Assembly: GCF_019929345.1 (NCBI RefSeq)
Contig: NZ_JAHZPJ010000001.1
Location: 248,001 to 312,000, forward strand
Source: Streptococcus oralis
Lineage (GTDB): Bacteria; Bacillota; Bacilli; Lactobacillales; Streptococcaceae
DNA length: 64,000 bases
Reading direction: 5' to 3'
The notes beneath the pieces were generated by a model. The model ran no database searches and was not told the origin of the DNA. It saw only the letters and a list, made by a program, of their open reading frames with translations. The position numbers and the translations under genes were made by a program. Below, one piece after another: positions 49,230 to 57,843 of the stretch (position 1 is its first letter; every line of letters starts with the position of its first letter).

Positions 49230-49757
49230 ATGGATATACGGAAAAAAACGCAGTTTATGACCATGACTGCCCTACTCACTGCAATCGCGATTTTGATTCC
49301 AATCATTATGCCTTTTAAAATCGTTATCCCACCTGCTTCTTACACCTTGGGAAGTCATATCCCCATCTTTATCGCCATGTTTCTTTCGCCTTTGATGGCT
49401 GCTTTTGTGATTATTGCTTCTAGCCTCGGTTTCCTTATGGCAGGCTATCCGCCTGTTATTGTACTCCGCGCCTTCTCTCACATCGTTTTTGGTACTTTGG
49501 GGGCTTTGTACTTAAAGAAATTCCCTGAAACCTTGGATAAACCAAAGGCATCTTGGATTTTTAACTTTGTTTTGGGTGTTGTTCATGCTATCGCTGAAGT
49601 AATAGCTTGTATCATCTTCTATGCTACTTCAGGGACAAACGTTGAAAATATGTTTTATGTTCTCTTCGTCCTAGTTGGCTTTGGCACAATTGTCCATAGT
49701 ATGGTAGACTATACATTAGCACTAGCTGTCTATAAAGTGCTTCGAAAACGTCGCTAA
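49230..49757 (+). CDS. niaX: Niacin ECF transporter S component
   Basis: 175 residues, about six membrane helices. Substrate-binding S component of an energy-coupling factor importer for niacin, which uses the shared ECF ATPases and EcfT encoded elsewhere. The start is the ATG at 49230 (MDIRKKTQFMTMTALLTAIA), with GGAGG upstream; an earlier in-frame ATG (49218) overlaps that ribosome site. Adjacent to niaR, which supports the niacin assignment; other vitamins are possible in principle. Confidence 0.85.
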   Translation: MDIRKKTQFMTMTALLTAIAILIPIIMPFKIVIPPASYTLGSHIPIFIAMFLSPLMAAFVIIASSLGFLMAGYPPVIVLRAFSHIVFGTLGALYLKKFPETLDKPKASWIFNFVLGVVHAIAEVIACIIFYATSGTNVENMFYVLFVLVGFGTIVHSMVDYTLALAVYKVLRKRR

Positions 49758-49768
49758 AAGGAAAAACT

Positions 49769-50284
49769 ATGACAAAGGATCGCAAACAAGCTCTTCTCAA
49801 ACTCTTAAAAGAGGCGCCAAAAGCTCTCAATGGTCAAACCTTGGCTGAGCACTTCCATGTTACGCGCCAAGTCATTGTACAGGACATCGCTATTCTCCGA
49901 GCGGATGGCGCTCCTATCCTATCCACCAATCGTGGCTATATCTACAAAGAAAATGATGCCAGCCCCTACGTGCACAAGCTCTTTAAAGTGAAACATGAAC
50001 TGGAAGAAATCGGTCAGGAACTACTAGCCATTGTAGATAATGGCGGACGCGTTCAAAATATCTTAATTGATCATCCCGTTTATGGCGAAATTGAAACCCT
50101 ACTCAAACTCACCTGCCGCCGAGATGTCCAGCACTTTCTGGAACAAGTTGAGAATTCAGACTTTAGACCCCTTTCTGAATTGACAGACGGCATCCATTAC
50201 CACCTTGTTGAAGCCGAGACACAACAAGACCTCCACTATATCGAGGAGGCCTTGGATCAGTTAGGTTATTTAGTAAAAGACTAG
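49769..50284 (+). CDS. niaR: Niacin-responsive repressor NiaR
   Basis: 171 residues. N-terminal HTH_11-type winged helix (RKQALLKLLKEAPKALNGQT, HFHVTRQVIVQDIAILRADG) and a C-terminal 3H domain with the metal- and ligand-binding histidines (LIDHPVYGEIE, DGIHYHLVEAE). Represses NAD-precursor uptake genes when niacin is bound. 11 bases after niaX, so they form an autoregulated pair. Its stop codon overlaps the mutX stop codon on the opposite strand. Confidence 0.9.
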   Translation: MTKDRKQALLKLLKEAPKALNGQTLAEHFHVTRQVIVQDIAILRADGAPILSTNRGYIYKENDASPYVHKLFKVKHELEEIGQELLAIVDNGGRVQNILIDHPVYGEIETLLKLTCRRDVQHFLEQVENSDFRPLSELTDGIHYHLVEAETQQDLHYIEEALDQLGYLVKD

Positions 50285-50748
50285 AAAATTTCTTTCTCCC
50301 AGCCGTCCTCTGTACGGTGGCGATAGAAGAACTCAGACTTGTCAGGTGCTTCCATCATTTCCATCAAAGGCAACATATCATAGGCCAGTTCCAAGTTTGG
50401 AATCTGGTCTTTTTGCACCCAAGATACTTCTCCTTCTTCAGATGATTGCAGATTTCCAGTAAACTCTGTCGCCTTATAGCAAAAAACGATGTAGCGCTCA
50501 CCTGTATCTAAGGGCCAGTTTTTAATGCCGACTAGTTGTGGATTCTGAATCGTTAGACCTGTTTCTTCATAAATCTCACGAATGACAGACTCTGCGAAAG
50601 ACTCTCCATTTTCTACATGGCCTCCAGGAAAGGCATAACCAGACCAGCGATTGTTTTCAGGAGAGCGATATTGCATGACTACCCGCTGATTTTTAAGGTC
50701 TTCGATTAGACAGATATTGGTTAAAATGGTTGCTTGGGCACGGGACAT
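50281..50748 (-). CDS. mutX: 8-oxo-dGTP diphosphatase, Nudix family
   Basis: 155 residues. Perfect Nudix box at 43-65 (G-x5-E-x7-REIYEETGL). Close to pneumococcal MutX, which removes oxidised dGTP from the nucleotide pool. Last gene of a leftward gene series behind the frameshifted membrane gene (23 bases away). Convergent with niaR. Confidence 0.93.
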   Translation of the reverse strand: MSRAQATILTNICLIEDLKNQRVVMQYRSPENNRWSGYAFPGGHVENGESFAESVIREIYEETGLTIQNPQLVGIKNWPLDTGERYIVFCYKATEFTGNLQSSEEGEVSWVQKDQIPNLELAYDMLPLMEMMEAPDKSEFFYRHRTEDGWEKEIF

Positions 50749-50771
50749 AGATTTGCTCGCTTTCTAAGTTA

Positions 50772-51216
50772 TTAAAATGTATCTTCGTTGTATTCTACTT
50801 CTGACTTCATGATAAAGGGATTGATCAATTCATGATGTTCATAAGTAGTACGGGCCAAAAAACCTCTAGCAATGATGATTTCCTTATCTTGTATGCGATA
50901 GTCTATATTGATAGGGATGGCTGGATCCGAGATAACTGATAAAACAAAGAATGCTGCAAACCAAAGGCAAAATGTCACCAATCCACTAAATATTTGAAAA
51001 ATAAGGTGATACCATTTAGCATCTCTTGTTCTATAAAAGATTCTCCAGGGATGGATTAAGAAGGTCAAACAAAGAATGAAAAACCAACTATTCCACAAAA
51101 TCGGAGTAAAAGATAGGCCAAAAAAACAACAAGATCAAATGAAAAACCACAAAGGTCAGCAAAGCCAAATAGAGTGTCTTAAACGAAATTAACTTAGTTA
51201 GATTTTCTTTTGTCAT
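50772..51216 (-). pseudogene. Membrane protein gene broken by a homopolymer frameshift
   Basis: The ATG at 51216 opens a frame MTKENLTKLISFKTLYLALL, which stops at 51088 after 42 residues. The neighbouring frame then continues (SWFFILCLTFLIHPWRIFY) to 50772 with a C-terminal FIMKSEVEYNEDTF. The two frames join if the run of seven T (51126-51120 on the minus strand) were six, giving one protein of about 147 residues with three membrane segments and a C-terminal soluble beta-like part. It may be a real mutation, phase variation or a sequencing error. It overlaps the 3' end of the first paralog by 23 bases. Family not recognised. Confidence 0.7.
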
Positions 51217-51718
51217 GATTTTTCCTCTTTTTGTCCTTATATTTCAAAATAACCATCAATATCGCTGGAATGATGAAAAAGATTAGATAGGTTGCTATAG
51301 GAAACCAAATATAGCGGTGATCTAGAGATAAGAGAGAAGGTAAAATCCCTTTACTATTTTTCCCACCAATCCCAATAAAGAGATGGACTATTAAACCGAT
51401 ACTATTAAGATAGATAAATAAATCTGCATATCTTTTTATCGTCATTCTTGTCCTAGTCAAGTCTAGGAACCAATAGTCAAATAATCTATAGACCAGACAA
51501 AAAAGATTTATATATAGTGGAAAACTATAGTTGATATCTCTGTATGGCGAAGGAATAGGAAGACTTTCAAAAATTAGATTCAAACTTAGTCCTATTGCTA
51601 GGATAAGACCGAGGACCAAGAAGAATCCTAAAAATTTATGAGCATCTAGCCAAAGATGAAAACTTTCTTTCATTGACAGATTCTTTTTTGTATTTGAATA
51701 TCTTTTATTCTTTTTCAT
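51194..51718 (-). CDS. Paralogous membrane protein, array member 1
   Basis: 174 residues, strongly basic N-terminus, about four membrane segments and a basic C-terminal tail. Shares with the next three genes: a WL-x-x-H motif after the basic start (LWLDAHKFLGF), a central FPL-x-x-NL (SFPLYINLFCLVYRLF), a third helix near NSIGLIVHLFIGIGG, and the conserved LSLDHRYIWFPIATYLIFF before the last helix. The start overlaps the stop of member 2 by 4 bases. No known family is recognised; function unknown. Confidence 0.75.
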   Translation of the reverse strand: MKKNKRYSNTKKNLSMKESFHLWLDAHKFLGFFLVLGLILAIGLSLNLIFESLPIPSPYRDINYSFPLYINLFCLVYRLFDYWFLDLTRTRMTIKRYADLFIYLNSIGLIVHLFIGIGGKNSKGILPSLLSLDHRYIWFPIATYLIFFIIPAILMVILKYKDKKRKNHDKRKSN

Positions 51719-52290
51719 TTGAGTGAATTTTCCCTATTTTCTTCTTTTCCCTTTTTCTTTCCGATATCCTTGGAAATTAAAATAATCAAAGCAGCCACTA
51801 GGAAGAAGGTTATATAAGTAAGAATTGGAAACCAGATGTAGCGGTGATCTAAGGTTAGCAAGGGAGGAATAGACTTTCTATTTCTACCCATTATTCCGAA
51901 AAATGAGTGAAACAACAAACCTACTCCATTTAGGTACAAGAATGGGTCTGCAAAATCTTGTACTGTCAGCATTCCATCAAAATTATCTCTAAAAACACCT
52001 TGATAAAGCATGTTCACTAAGAATATAAGATTCAGAAAGAGCGGAAAGACATAATTGAAGTTTTGATAGGGTTTTGGAATAAGAGTTGTTCCAAACAACA
52101 AATAGAATACCCCAAAAGCTGATAAAAAAAATATACTACTATCTAATAGAAAAGCTATTTTTGAATGTTGTAACAACCACAATTTTACTTTATCTAGCCA
52201 GCTCATTTTTCTATTTGGCTTATAGTGTTTTTTTGATTTTTTCTGTGTACTGTCATTCTTTCTCATTCGTTTCTTAATCTTTCGTTCCAT
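51715..52290 (-). CDS. Paralogous membrane protein, array member 2
   Basis: 191 residues. A long Lys/Arg-rich lead (about 1-34) before WLDKVKLWLLQHSKIAFLLD, FPLFLNLIFLVNMLYQ, LYLNGVGLLFHSFFGIMG and LTLDHRYIWFPILTYITFF; closest to member 1 in the C-terminal motif. The ATG at 52290 has GGAG six bases upstream and lies 28 bases inside member 3, so reinitiation is likely. Function unknown. Confidence 0.75.
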   Translation of the reverse strand: MERKIKKRMRKNDSTQKKSKKHYKPNRKMSWLDKVKLWLLQHSKIAFLLDSSIFFLSAFGVFYLLFGTTLIPKPYQNFNYVFPLFLNLIFLVNMLYQGVFRDNFDGMLTVQDFADPFLYLNGVGLLFHSFFGIMGRNRKSIPPLLTLDHRYIWFPILTYITFFLVAALIILISKDIGKKKGKEENRENSLK

Positions 52291-52799
52291 TTACGTCTCC
52301 TTCTTCTCTTTTCTGTCCGTATAACCAAAAGCAGAATGCCCAGCCCCAAGAAAAAGAAAAAGAGATAACTTACAATAGGGACCCAGACATATGCTGGATC
52401 CATAGAAATTATGGGAGGGAAATTCGTTGACTTACGACGTCCTAGCCAATTCAGTCCTACCAAGAGATGAAAAGGAAAAAGAGAACCATTGAAACCAATA
52501 AATATCCATGAAAAGTAACGCCATTTCTTAAGTGTATCACTTCCAGAATGAAAGACAAGGCAATAGGTTGAGAAGATCAGAAAGAAAAGATTGAAGCTTA
52601 AGGGAGAAAGATAGTTTAAGCTTGGGAGTTGATAACCAATGAAAGAGGCGGCAAGAAATGATACATACAAAGATCCAAATAACACACTCGTATCCAGGAG
52701 TTGACCAATCCTTCGGTGCCTTTCCATCCAAAGAGAAAACCTCTTAGTCCAAGAAGACTTTTCTTTTGTCTTGTACTTCATTTGTCTACTCATCTTCAT
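52263..52799 (-). CDS. Paralogous membrane protein, array member 3
   Basis: About 178 residues. The most diverged member: SLWMERHRRIGQLLD, SPLSFNLFFLIFSTYC, GFNGSLFPFHLLVGLNW and ISMDPAYVWVPIVSYLFFF, then an Arg-rich tail. Three ATG codons occur in a row (52805, 52799, 52793); 52799 is preferred because AGGAG lies 9 bases upstream. The start overlaps member 4. Function unknown. Confidence 0.75.
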   Translation of the reverse strand: MKMSRQMKYKTKEKSSWTKRFSLWMERHRRIGQLLDTSVLFGSLYVSFLAASFIGYQLPSLNYLSPLSFNLFFLIFSTYCLVFHSGSDTLKKWRYFSWIFIGFNGSLFPFHLLVGLNWLGRRKSTNFPPIISMDPAYVWVPIVSYLFFFFLGLGILLLVIRTEKRRRRRKWNERLRNE

Positions 52800-53289
52800 T
52801 TTCATCTACTCCTTTTTTTGAACCTTTAGAGAGAAAGAAGATTGCCAAAGTTAAAATCAAGACTAGAAGGTAGATGGCAATAGGGAACCAGATATAAGCT
52901 GAGTCAAGTGAAAACAAAGGCGACAGGACGACTCTTCCTCTCTTTCTCACTCCAATCAGTTGAAAAATGGAGCTAAGAATATTGATGTAAATAAAGGGTT
53001 CACAGAATTTTTTAAGGGTCTTTTCTTTGTCTGTTTTCACTGATAAAAAGAGAGCATAAAGCCTATAACCCAAGATAAAAAGATTCAATTGCAAGGGAAA
53101 TAAAAGCTCTCGGTACCGAAAATCAGCTGGAATGCTTCTATTCTGTGAAGTTGTAAATTCTATAACTAGGAACAAGATGATATAAAAGATAATATCAAGC
53201 ATAAATTTGACAAATCGATGCCCTTGTAACCAAAAACGTACTGAATCTAACCATGATGACTTCTTATACTTCGTCTCTTTCAATTTCAT
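52786..53289 (-). CDS. Paralogous membrane protein, array member 4
   Basis: 167 residues. SSWLDSVRFWLQGHRFVKFM, FPLQLNLFILGYRLYAL, FIYINILSSIFQLIGV and FSLDSAYIWFPIAIYLLVL, and an acidic end (VDENEDE) unlike the basic tails of the others. First gene of the array, 89 bases after the acetyltransferase gene. Only a weak ribosome site (GAAAGAAG) is seen before the ATG. Function unknown. Confidence 0.75.
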   Translation of the reverse strand: MKLKETKYKKSSWLDSVRFWLQGHRFVKFMLDIIFYIILFLVIEFTTSQNRSIPADFRYRELLFPLQLNLFILGYRLYALFLSVKTDKEKTLKKFCEPFIYINILSSIFQLIGVRKRGRVVLSPLFSLDSAYIWFPIAIYLLVLILTLAIFFLSKGSKKGVDENEDE

Positions 53290-53378
53290 AATAACTTCTT
53301 TCTATTCAAAAATATTTTCTAAAACGTAATCATTTGTTGATGGTGCAATCTGAAAATAAATCGCAATTGCCTCAGCAT

Positions 53379-53882
53379 TTAACTCTCTGATCTTAATGAA
53401 CTCTTACATACCATTCTAATTTCAGTGATAGGTTTTCCAAGTTCAAGTATTTTTTCTTGGTCATCAAAAGAAAAACCCATTTTTTGATAGAAAGCAATGG
53501 CTCGCTGATTCTCTTTTAATACCCATAAGAATATTTCAGAGAACTGTTCAAGAGCCGTCAGAGCTTCCTTCATTAACTTCTGAGCAATACCTTTTCCATA
53601 ATAGTCTTTTAAAACATATAAGGCAATAATTTCGCCAGCTTGAATAGTCTCATCACGAAAGTTTCCATAACTGATAAAACCAACTACCGTCATATCATCT
53701 ATCGCAATCAATGTATTTTCTGGATATTTTTGACTAAAGAATCGACATCTTTCTAATGTCATCGTCTCCTGAAATTCTGCAGGTAAAAGGTCATCATAAG
53801 CCTCTCTCCACGTCTGCCAATGAATGAGGGACTTACCTTCTATCTCTTCAGGAGTTTCCATCTGTTTGATAGTTAGGTTCAT
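53379..53882 (-). CDS. GNAT-family N-acetyltransferase
   Basis: 167 residues with the acetyl-CoA binding pattern of the fold: EIIALYVLKDYYGKGIAQKL (with Y-x-G-x-G-x-A as motif A) and LWVLKENQRAIAFYQKMGF. Acetylates an unknown small molecule or protein N-terminus. The start (ATG at 53882) lies 35 bases inside the upstream acetyltransferase gene. The sequence 53305-53400, in another frame, reads FIKIRELNAEAIAIYFQ and may be a remnant of the tail of an older gene. Confidence 0.8.
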   Translation of the reverse strand: MNLTIKQMETPEEIEGKSLIHWQTWREAYDDLLPAEFQETMTLERCRFFSQKYPENTLIAIDDMTVVGFISYGNFRDETIQAGEIIALYVLKDYYGKGIAQKLMKEALTALEQFSEIFLWVLKENQRAIAFYQKMGFSFDDQEKILELGKPITEIRMVCKSSLRSES

Positions 53883-54411
53883 TTATTCTACTCCATTCTT
53901 CTCTTAGAATACCATATTTAATACTATCAAAATATTTGCCTTGGTAATAACGAACTTTTGGAATATGAGCTTCTTTTTTCATTCTTAATTTTTCAGCAAG
54001 TTTTACCATACCAAGATTTCCTGACCAAGTTGTCAAACCAAGATGCTCCAACACCAAGTAATCCTTAAATGTCCGATCTATCCATTGTAGCATAGCAGCT
54101 TTTCCAATGCCAGAGTTCCAAAATTTGTTATCATAAATACAAATCCCCAATTCCATCCATCTTGTTTGTTTACATACCCAGTAGCGCGAAACAGTCCCAA
54201 CTAATTTATCATCAACAAAAATACCAAGGCGATTTGAGTTGTTTAGAGTAGATTCTGATTTTTGTAGTTTAAATTCTTGAAAATTAGGAAAATGCTGATA
54301 ATCGTCATAATAGGGAGCATCATACTGCTTCCAAATTGGATTAGATTGTGAATAAGCAATTTCCCACAAAGACACCAAATCTTCTTCAATTAGCTTTCTT
54401 AAATAAACCAT
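53848..54411 (-). CDS. GNAT-family acetyltransferase (RimJ/RimL type)
   Basis: 187 residues. WMELGICIYDNKFWNSGIGK is the acetyl-CoA loop region, TWSGNLGMVKLAEKLRMKKE and the C-terminal YGILREEW are typical of the RimJ/RimL-like acetyltransferase_3 group. Substrate unknown. 8 bases after the reductase gene. Confidence 0.8.
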   Translation of the reverse strand: MVYLRKLIEEDLVSLWEIAYSQSNPIWKQYDAPYYDDYQHFPNFQEFKLQKSESTLNNSNRLGIFVDDKLVGTVSRYWVCKQTRWMELGICIYDNKFWNSGIGKAAMLQWIDRTFKDYLVLEHLGLTTWSGNLGMVKLAEKLRMKKEAHIPKVRYYQGKYFDSIKYGILREEWSRINEPNYQTDGNS

Positions 54412-54419
54412 ACTTTTTC

Positions 54420-55046
54420 CTAATCCAACGCCTTGACTTCCTCAGCAACTTTTTGCAGATATTTTTGTCTTGTAGAATTTGTATTCACCTCACGCCCTAA
54501 CTCACCCAAAATTGAAACTTTCTTTGTTTTGATACCGCAATGATTCAGGACAGCATTCTTTAATACTGATATTCCATAACTGTCTGGAATATTGATAGGA
54601 CCTGAAAATACTTTGTACCACCATGTTGGTGCCATTGATGTTGCGTAAATACTGGCTGTTTTTCCTTTTAGTAACTTTTTAAACTGCTGACCTCTTAAGT
54701 AGTTCCAAATAAAACTTCCTTTATTATTGGCAGAGTAAGCAATTCCTGGCGTGAAAACACGATCGATCCAACCCTTCAATAAACTAGGCATACTACTCCA
54801 CCAAATTGGATAGACAAAAATGAAATGATCTGCCCACTGGATTAATTCCTGAGAGCGAAGTATGAAGGAGTCCTCTTCCATACGTTTTCGATAACCATAA
54901 CGTAATACGGAATCAAAATCTATCTCATTTAGATTAATAGATTCAAGCTCATGATGATTTGAGTCAATATTTTCTACAATCGTTCGAAAAATTTCTTGAC
55001 AGAAACTTCCCTTGTCAGGATGTCCATTGATGACTAAAATTTTCAT
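54420..55046 (-). CDS. Flavodoxin-fold NAD(P)H oxidoreductase (quinone reductase type)
   Basis: 208 residues. N-terminal MKILVINGHPDKGSFCQEI (FMN-phosphate loop) and HFIFVYPIWWSSMPSLLKGW, the hallmark of the KefF/MdaB/NQO family. Probably reduces quinones or similar electrophiles. 14 bases after uvrB, so it may be cotranscribed. Confidence 0.85.
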   Translation of the reverse strand: MKILVINGHPDKGSFCQEIFRTIVENIDSNHHELESINLNEIDFDSVLRYGYRKRMEEDSFILRSQELIQWADHFIFVYPIWWSSMPSLLKGWIDRVFTPGIAYSANNKGSFIWNYLRGQQFKKLLKGKTASIYATSMAPTWWYKVFSGPINIPDSYGISVLKNAVLNHCGIKTKKVSILGELGREVNTNSTRQKYLQKVAEEVKALD

Positions 55047-55060
55047 TCGTTTTCTCCTAT

Positions 55061-57049
55061 CTAATCCAACGACTTGACTTCCAACATCATATCACGTATC
55101 TGTGCTGCCAGTTCAAAATCAAGTACTTCGACGGCTTCTTGCATTTGTTTTTCGAGTTTTTTGACGAGTTCCTTACGCTCTTGTTTGTTGAGGCTATTAA
55201 TATCGACTTCCTTATCCTCTTCCTTGGCAACTGCCTTGGTTACGGCGATTAGGTCACGGATTTCTTTCTTGATTGTCTGTGGTACGATACCATGCTCTTC
55301 ATTATAAGCCATCTGGATTTTCCGACGACGTGCCGTTTCATCGATGGCACGTTGCATAGACTGGGTCATTGTGTCGGCATACATGATGACATGTCCTTCG
55401 CTGTTACGGGCAGCACGCCCAATGGTCTGGATGAGGCCACGTTCGTTACGCAGGAAACCTTCCTTATCAGCATCGAGAATGGCAACCAAGCTTACCTCAG
55501 GAACGTCAATCCCTTCACGGAGCAGGTTAATTCCAACCAAGACATCAAAGACACCCAAACGTAGGTCACGGATAATCTCCGTTCGTTCCAAGGTCTTAAT
55601 ATCCGAGTGCATGTACTTGACCTTGATGCCCATTTCCTTGAAGTAGTCGGTTAAGTCCTCTGCCATCTTCTTGGTTAAGGTTGTAATAAAAGTTCGTTCA
55701 TTCTTTTCAACACGGGCATTGATTTCACCCAAAAGATCATCAATCTGTCCCATAGTCGGGCGCACTTCCACTTCAGGATCCAAGAGTCCTGTTGGACGAA
55801 TGATTTGCTCAATCACTGTCTCGGTCTGTTCATTTTCATAGTCACCCGGTGTCGCTGAAACGTATACAATCTGATGCACATGACTTTCAAACTCCTCACG
55901 GCGTAAAGGACGATTATCCAATGCAGACGGCAAACGGAAACCATAATTAACCAGCATTTCCTTACGCGAACGGTCTCCATTGTACATACCCTTTATTTGC
56001 CCCATGGTCATGTGACTTTCATCAATCATGATCAAGAAATCATCTGGGAAGAAGTCGAGAAGCGTATAAGGAGGCTCTCCTTCGCTACGACCATCCATAT
56101 GACGTGAGTAGTTTTCAACCCCGTTGGTATAGCCCATCTCACGCAACATTTCAATATCATACTCTGTCCGTTGCTTCAAACGCTGGGCTTCTAGCAGTTT
56201 ACCTTCCTTCTCAAAGACAGCTAACTGCTCCTCCAACTCCGCCTGAATCTTCGCAATAGCAATTTCCATGTGCTCGTCATTGGTCACAAAGTGAGTGGCA
56301 GGGAAAATCGCCAAATGATCCACTTCTCCCAATACCTGACCTGTCAAAGCCTCAACTTCACGGATACGGTCAATCTCATCCCCGAAAAACTCTACTCGAA
56401 AAGCGTGTTCATCACGGGAAGCTGGGAAAATCTCCACCACATCCCCACGTACGCGAAATCTTCCCCGTTGGAAATCAATATCATTGCGTTCAAACTGAAT
56501 ATCTACCAAGTCATTCAAGAGTTTATCACGAGAAATTTCAAGACCTGGACGAAGACTAACGACACTATCAGCGTATTCCTTTGGCGAACCCAGACCATAG
56601 ATACAAGAGACAGAGGCAACAACGATGACATCGTTACGCTCCAAAAGAGCAGAAGTCGCTGAGTGGCGGAGCTTGTCAATCTCGTCATTGACAGAGCTAT
56701 CCTTTTCAATATAAGTATCGCTCGAAGGGACATAGGCCTCTGGTTGGTAATAGTCATAGTAGGACACAAAGTACTCAACAGCATTTTCAGGGAAAAATTC
56801 CTTAAACTCCCCATAGAGCTGACCGGCTAGGGTTTTGTTATGGGCAATGACCAAAGTAGGTTTATTGACTTTGGCAATAACCTGACTCATGGTATAGGTC
56901 TTCCCAGTACCAGTCGCCCCCATGAGTATTTGAGCTTTCTCTCCACCCTCGATATTATCGACCAACTGCTCGATTGCTTGGGGTTGGTCTCCCGATGGTT
57001 GGTATTTGGAGACGAGTTTAAATTTGTTATTTACTTTTCTATCTATCAT
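55061..57049 (-). CDS. uvrB: UvrABC excinuclease subunit B
   Basis: 662 residues. Damage-verification helicase of nucleotide excision repair. Walker A GATGTGKT (44-51), beta-hairpin region [20 protein letters not shown], helicase motifs IDESHM and [12 protein letters not shown], and the C-terminal UVR domain (about 625-660). Overlaps the upstream gene by 11 bases. Confidence 0.97.
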   Translation of the reverse strand: MIDRKVNNKFKLVSKYQPSGDQPQAIEQLVDNIEGGEKAQILMGATGTGKTYTMSQVIAKVNKPTLVIAHNKTLAGQLYGEFKEFFPENAVEYFVSYYDYYQPEAYVPSSDTYIEKDSSVNDEIDKLRHSATSALLERNDVIVVASVSCIYGLGSPKEYADSVVSLRPGLEISRDKLLNDLVDIQFERNDIDFQRGRFRVRGDVVEIFPASRDEHAFRVEFFGDEIDRIREVEALTGQVLGEVDHLAIFPATHFVTNDEHMEIAIAKIQAELEEQLAVFEKEGKLLEAQRLKQRTEYDIEMLREMGYTNGVENYSRHMDGRSEGEPPYTLLDFFPDDFLIMIDESHMTMGQIKGMYNGDRSRKEMLVNYGFRLPSALDNRPLRREEFESHVHQIVYVSATPGDYENEQTETVIEQIIRPTGLLDPEVEVRPTMGQIDDLLGEINARVEKNERTFITTLTKKMAEDLTDYFKEMGIKVKYMHSDIKTLERTEIIRDLRLGVFDVLVGINLLREGIDVPEVSLVAILDADKEGFLRNERGLIQTIGRAARNSEGHVIMYADTMTQSMQRAIDETARRRKIQMAYNEEHGIVPQTIKKEIRDLIAVTKAVAKEEDKEVDINSLNKQERKELVKKLEKQMQEAVEVLDFELAAQIRDMMLEVKSLD

Positions 57050-57665
57050 GACCGTTCCTTTCGTTTATATAGTCATTCATTTCTTGGTCTGAGAAAACCT
57101 CTCCTCTATCCACGCGAATTCGTATGATTTGGTTCTTTACAACATATTTTCTTTTCTTTGGCAACTGAAAACCAAGTTTTTTATCGAATTTGATGGCCGT
57201 CTCACTATCTTTGAATAGTATCATCAGAACCCGGTATCTTTTTTTATCATCCAATTCGGATCGGTAGTCAAAAAAGTATTCAATCCGCTTCAAAAAATAA
57301 AGAAAGGATGATGAACGCTTGATATCGGCTATGGGACTTGACCAATCTTTCATGACAAGGTCGATATCAGATAAGGGAATTTCAAAGGTTTTTCGGCCAA
57401 AAAGTTTCCCATAATAGGTGAAGGTCTGCTCATCTACTTCTATCAATTTCTTTGTTTTTCTAAAATTCATGATTCCATCTACCGCTGAAATACAGGTATA
57501 TAGTGGAAGCAGAAGAAGGAAAAGGAAAAAGATTTTACCAAAATAATTCTCATACCAAAAATCATTTAAAAGGTAAGGAATAATCAAGCACAATGAACTG
57601 AGAGAATAAAACAGACCCCATGCAATTTGAACCTTAAGCAGGCCTCTGTCAAACTTAACAATCAT
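57039..57665 (-). CDS. Hypothetical membrane protein with PH-like region
   Basis: 208 residues. Two membrane segments near the N-terminus (about 12-32 and 43-63, [20 protein letters not shown] and [17 protein letters not shown]), then a soluble region with a bacterial PH-like pattern ([33 protein letters not shown]). No certain family. The start is the ATG at 57665 with AAAGGAG upstream; the frame is open 24 codons further but without a site. Confidence 0.6.
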   Translation of the reverse strand: MIVKFDRGLLKVQIAWGLFYSLSSLCLIIPYLLNDFWYENYFGKIFFLFLLLLPLYTCISAVDGIMNFRKTKKLIEVDEQTFTYYGKLFGRKTFEIPLSDIDLVMKDWSSPIADIKRSSSFLYFLKRIEYFFDYRSELDDKKRYRVLMILFKDSETAIKFDKKLGFQLPKKRKYVVKNQIIRIRVDRGEVFSDQEMNDYINERNGHDR

Positions 57666-57786
57666 CTTTTTCTCCTTTCTAAGTACTCCTTCTATTTTAC
57701 CATAAAAAGGATAGACTTTCTGTTTCTCAATTTTCAATCTTTGTTATGCTTACGTCACATCTTCTGACATATAAAACACAAAAAGG

Positions 57787-57815
57787 TTGCCGTAATTTCT
57801 GTTTTCTGGTATAAT
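57787..57815 (+). promoter_or_regulatory. Promoter of the amino-acid ABC transporter operon
   Basis: TTGCCG (57787-57792), 17-base spacer, TATAAT (57810-57815), followed by AAAGGAG and the ATG at 57844. Confidence 0.7.
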
Positions 57816-57843
57816 TTGAAAATACCCTGAAAGGAGACTAAAA

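Noticed and set aside
50772..51098. A separate 108-residue protein starting at a TTG at 51098
   Set aside because: The same frame continues upstream of a single-base length change to a good ATG at 51216 with a hydrophobic front; the TTG has no ribosome site and would cut the first helix.
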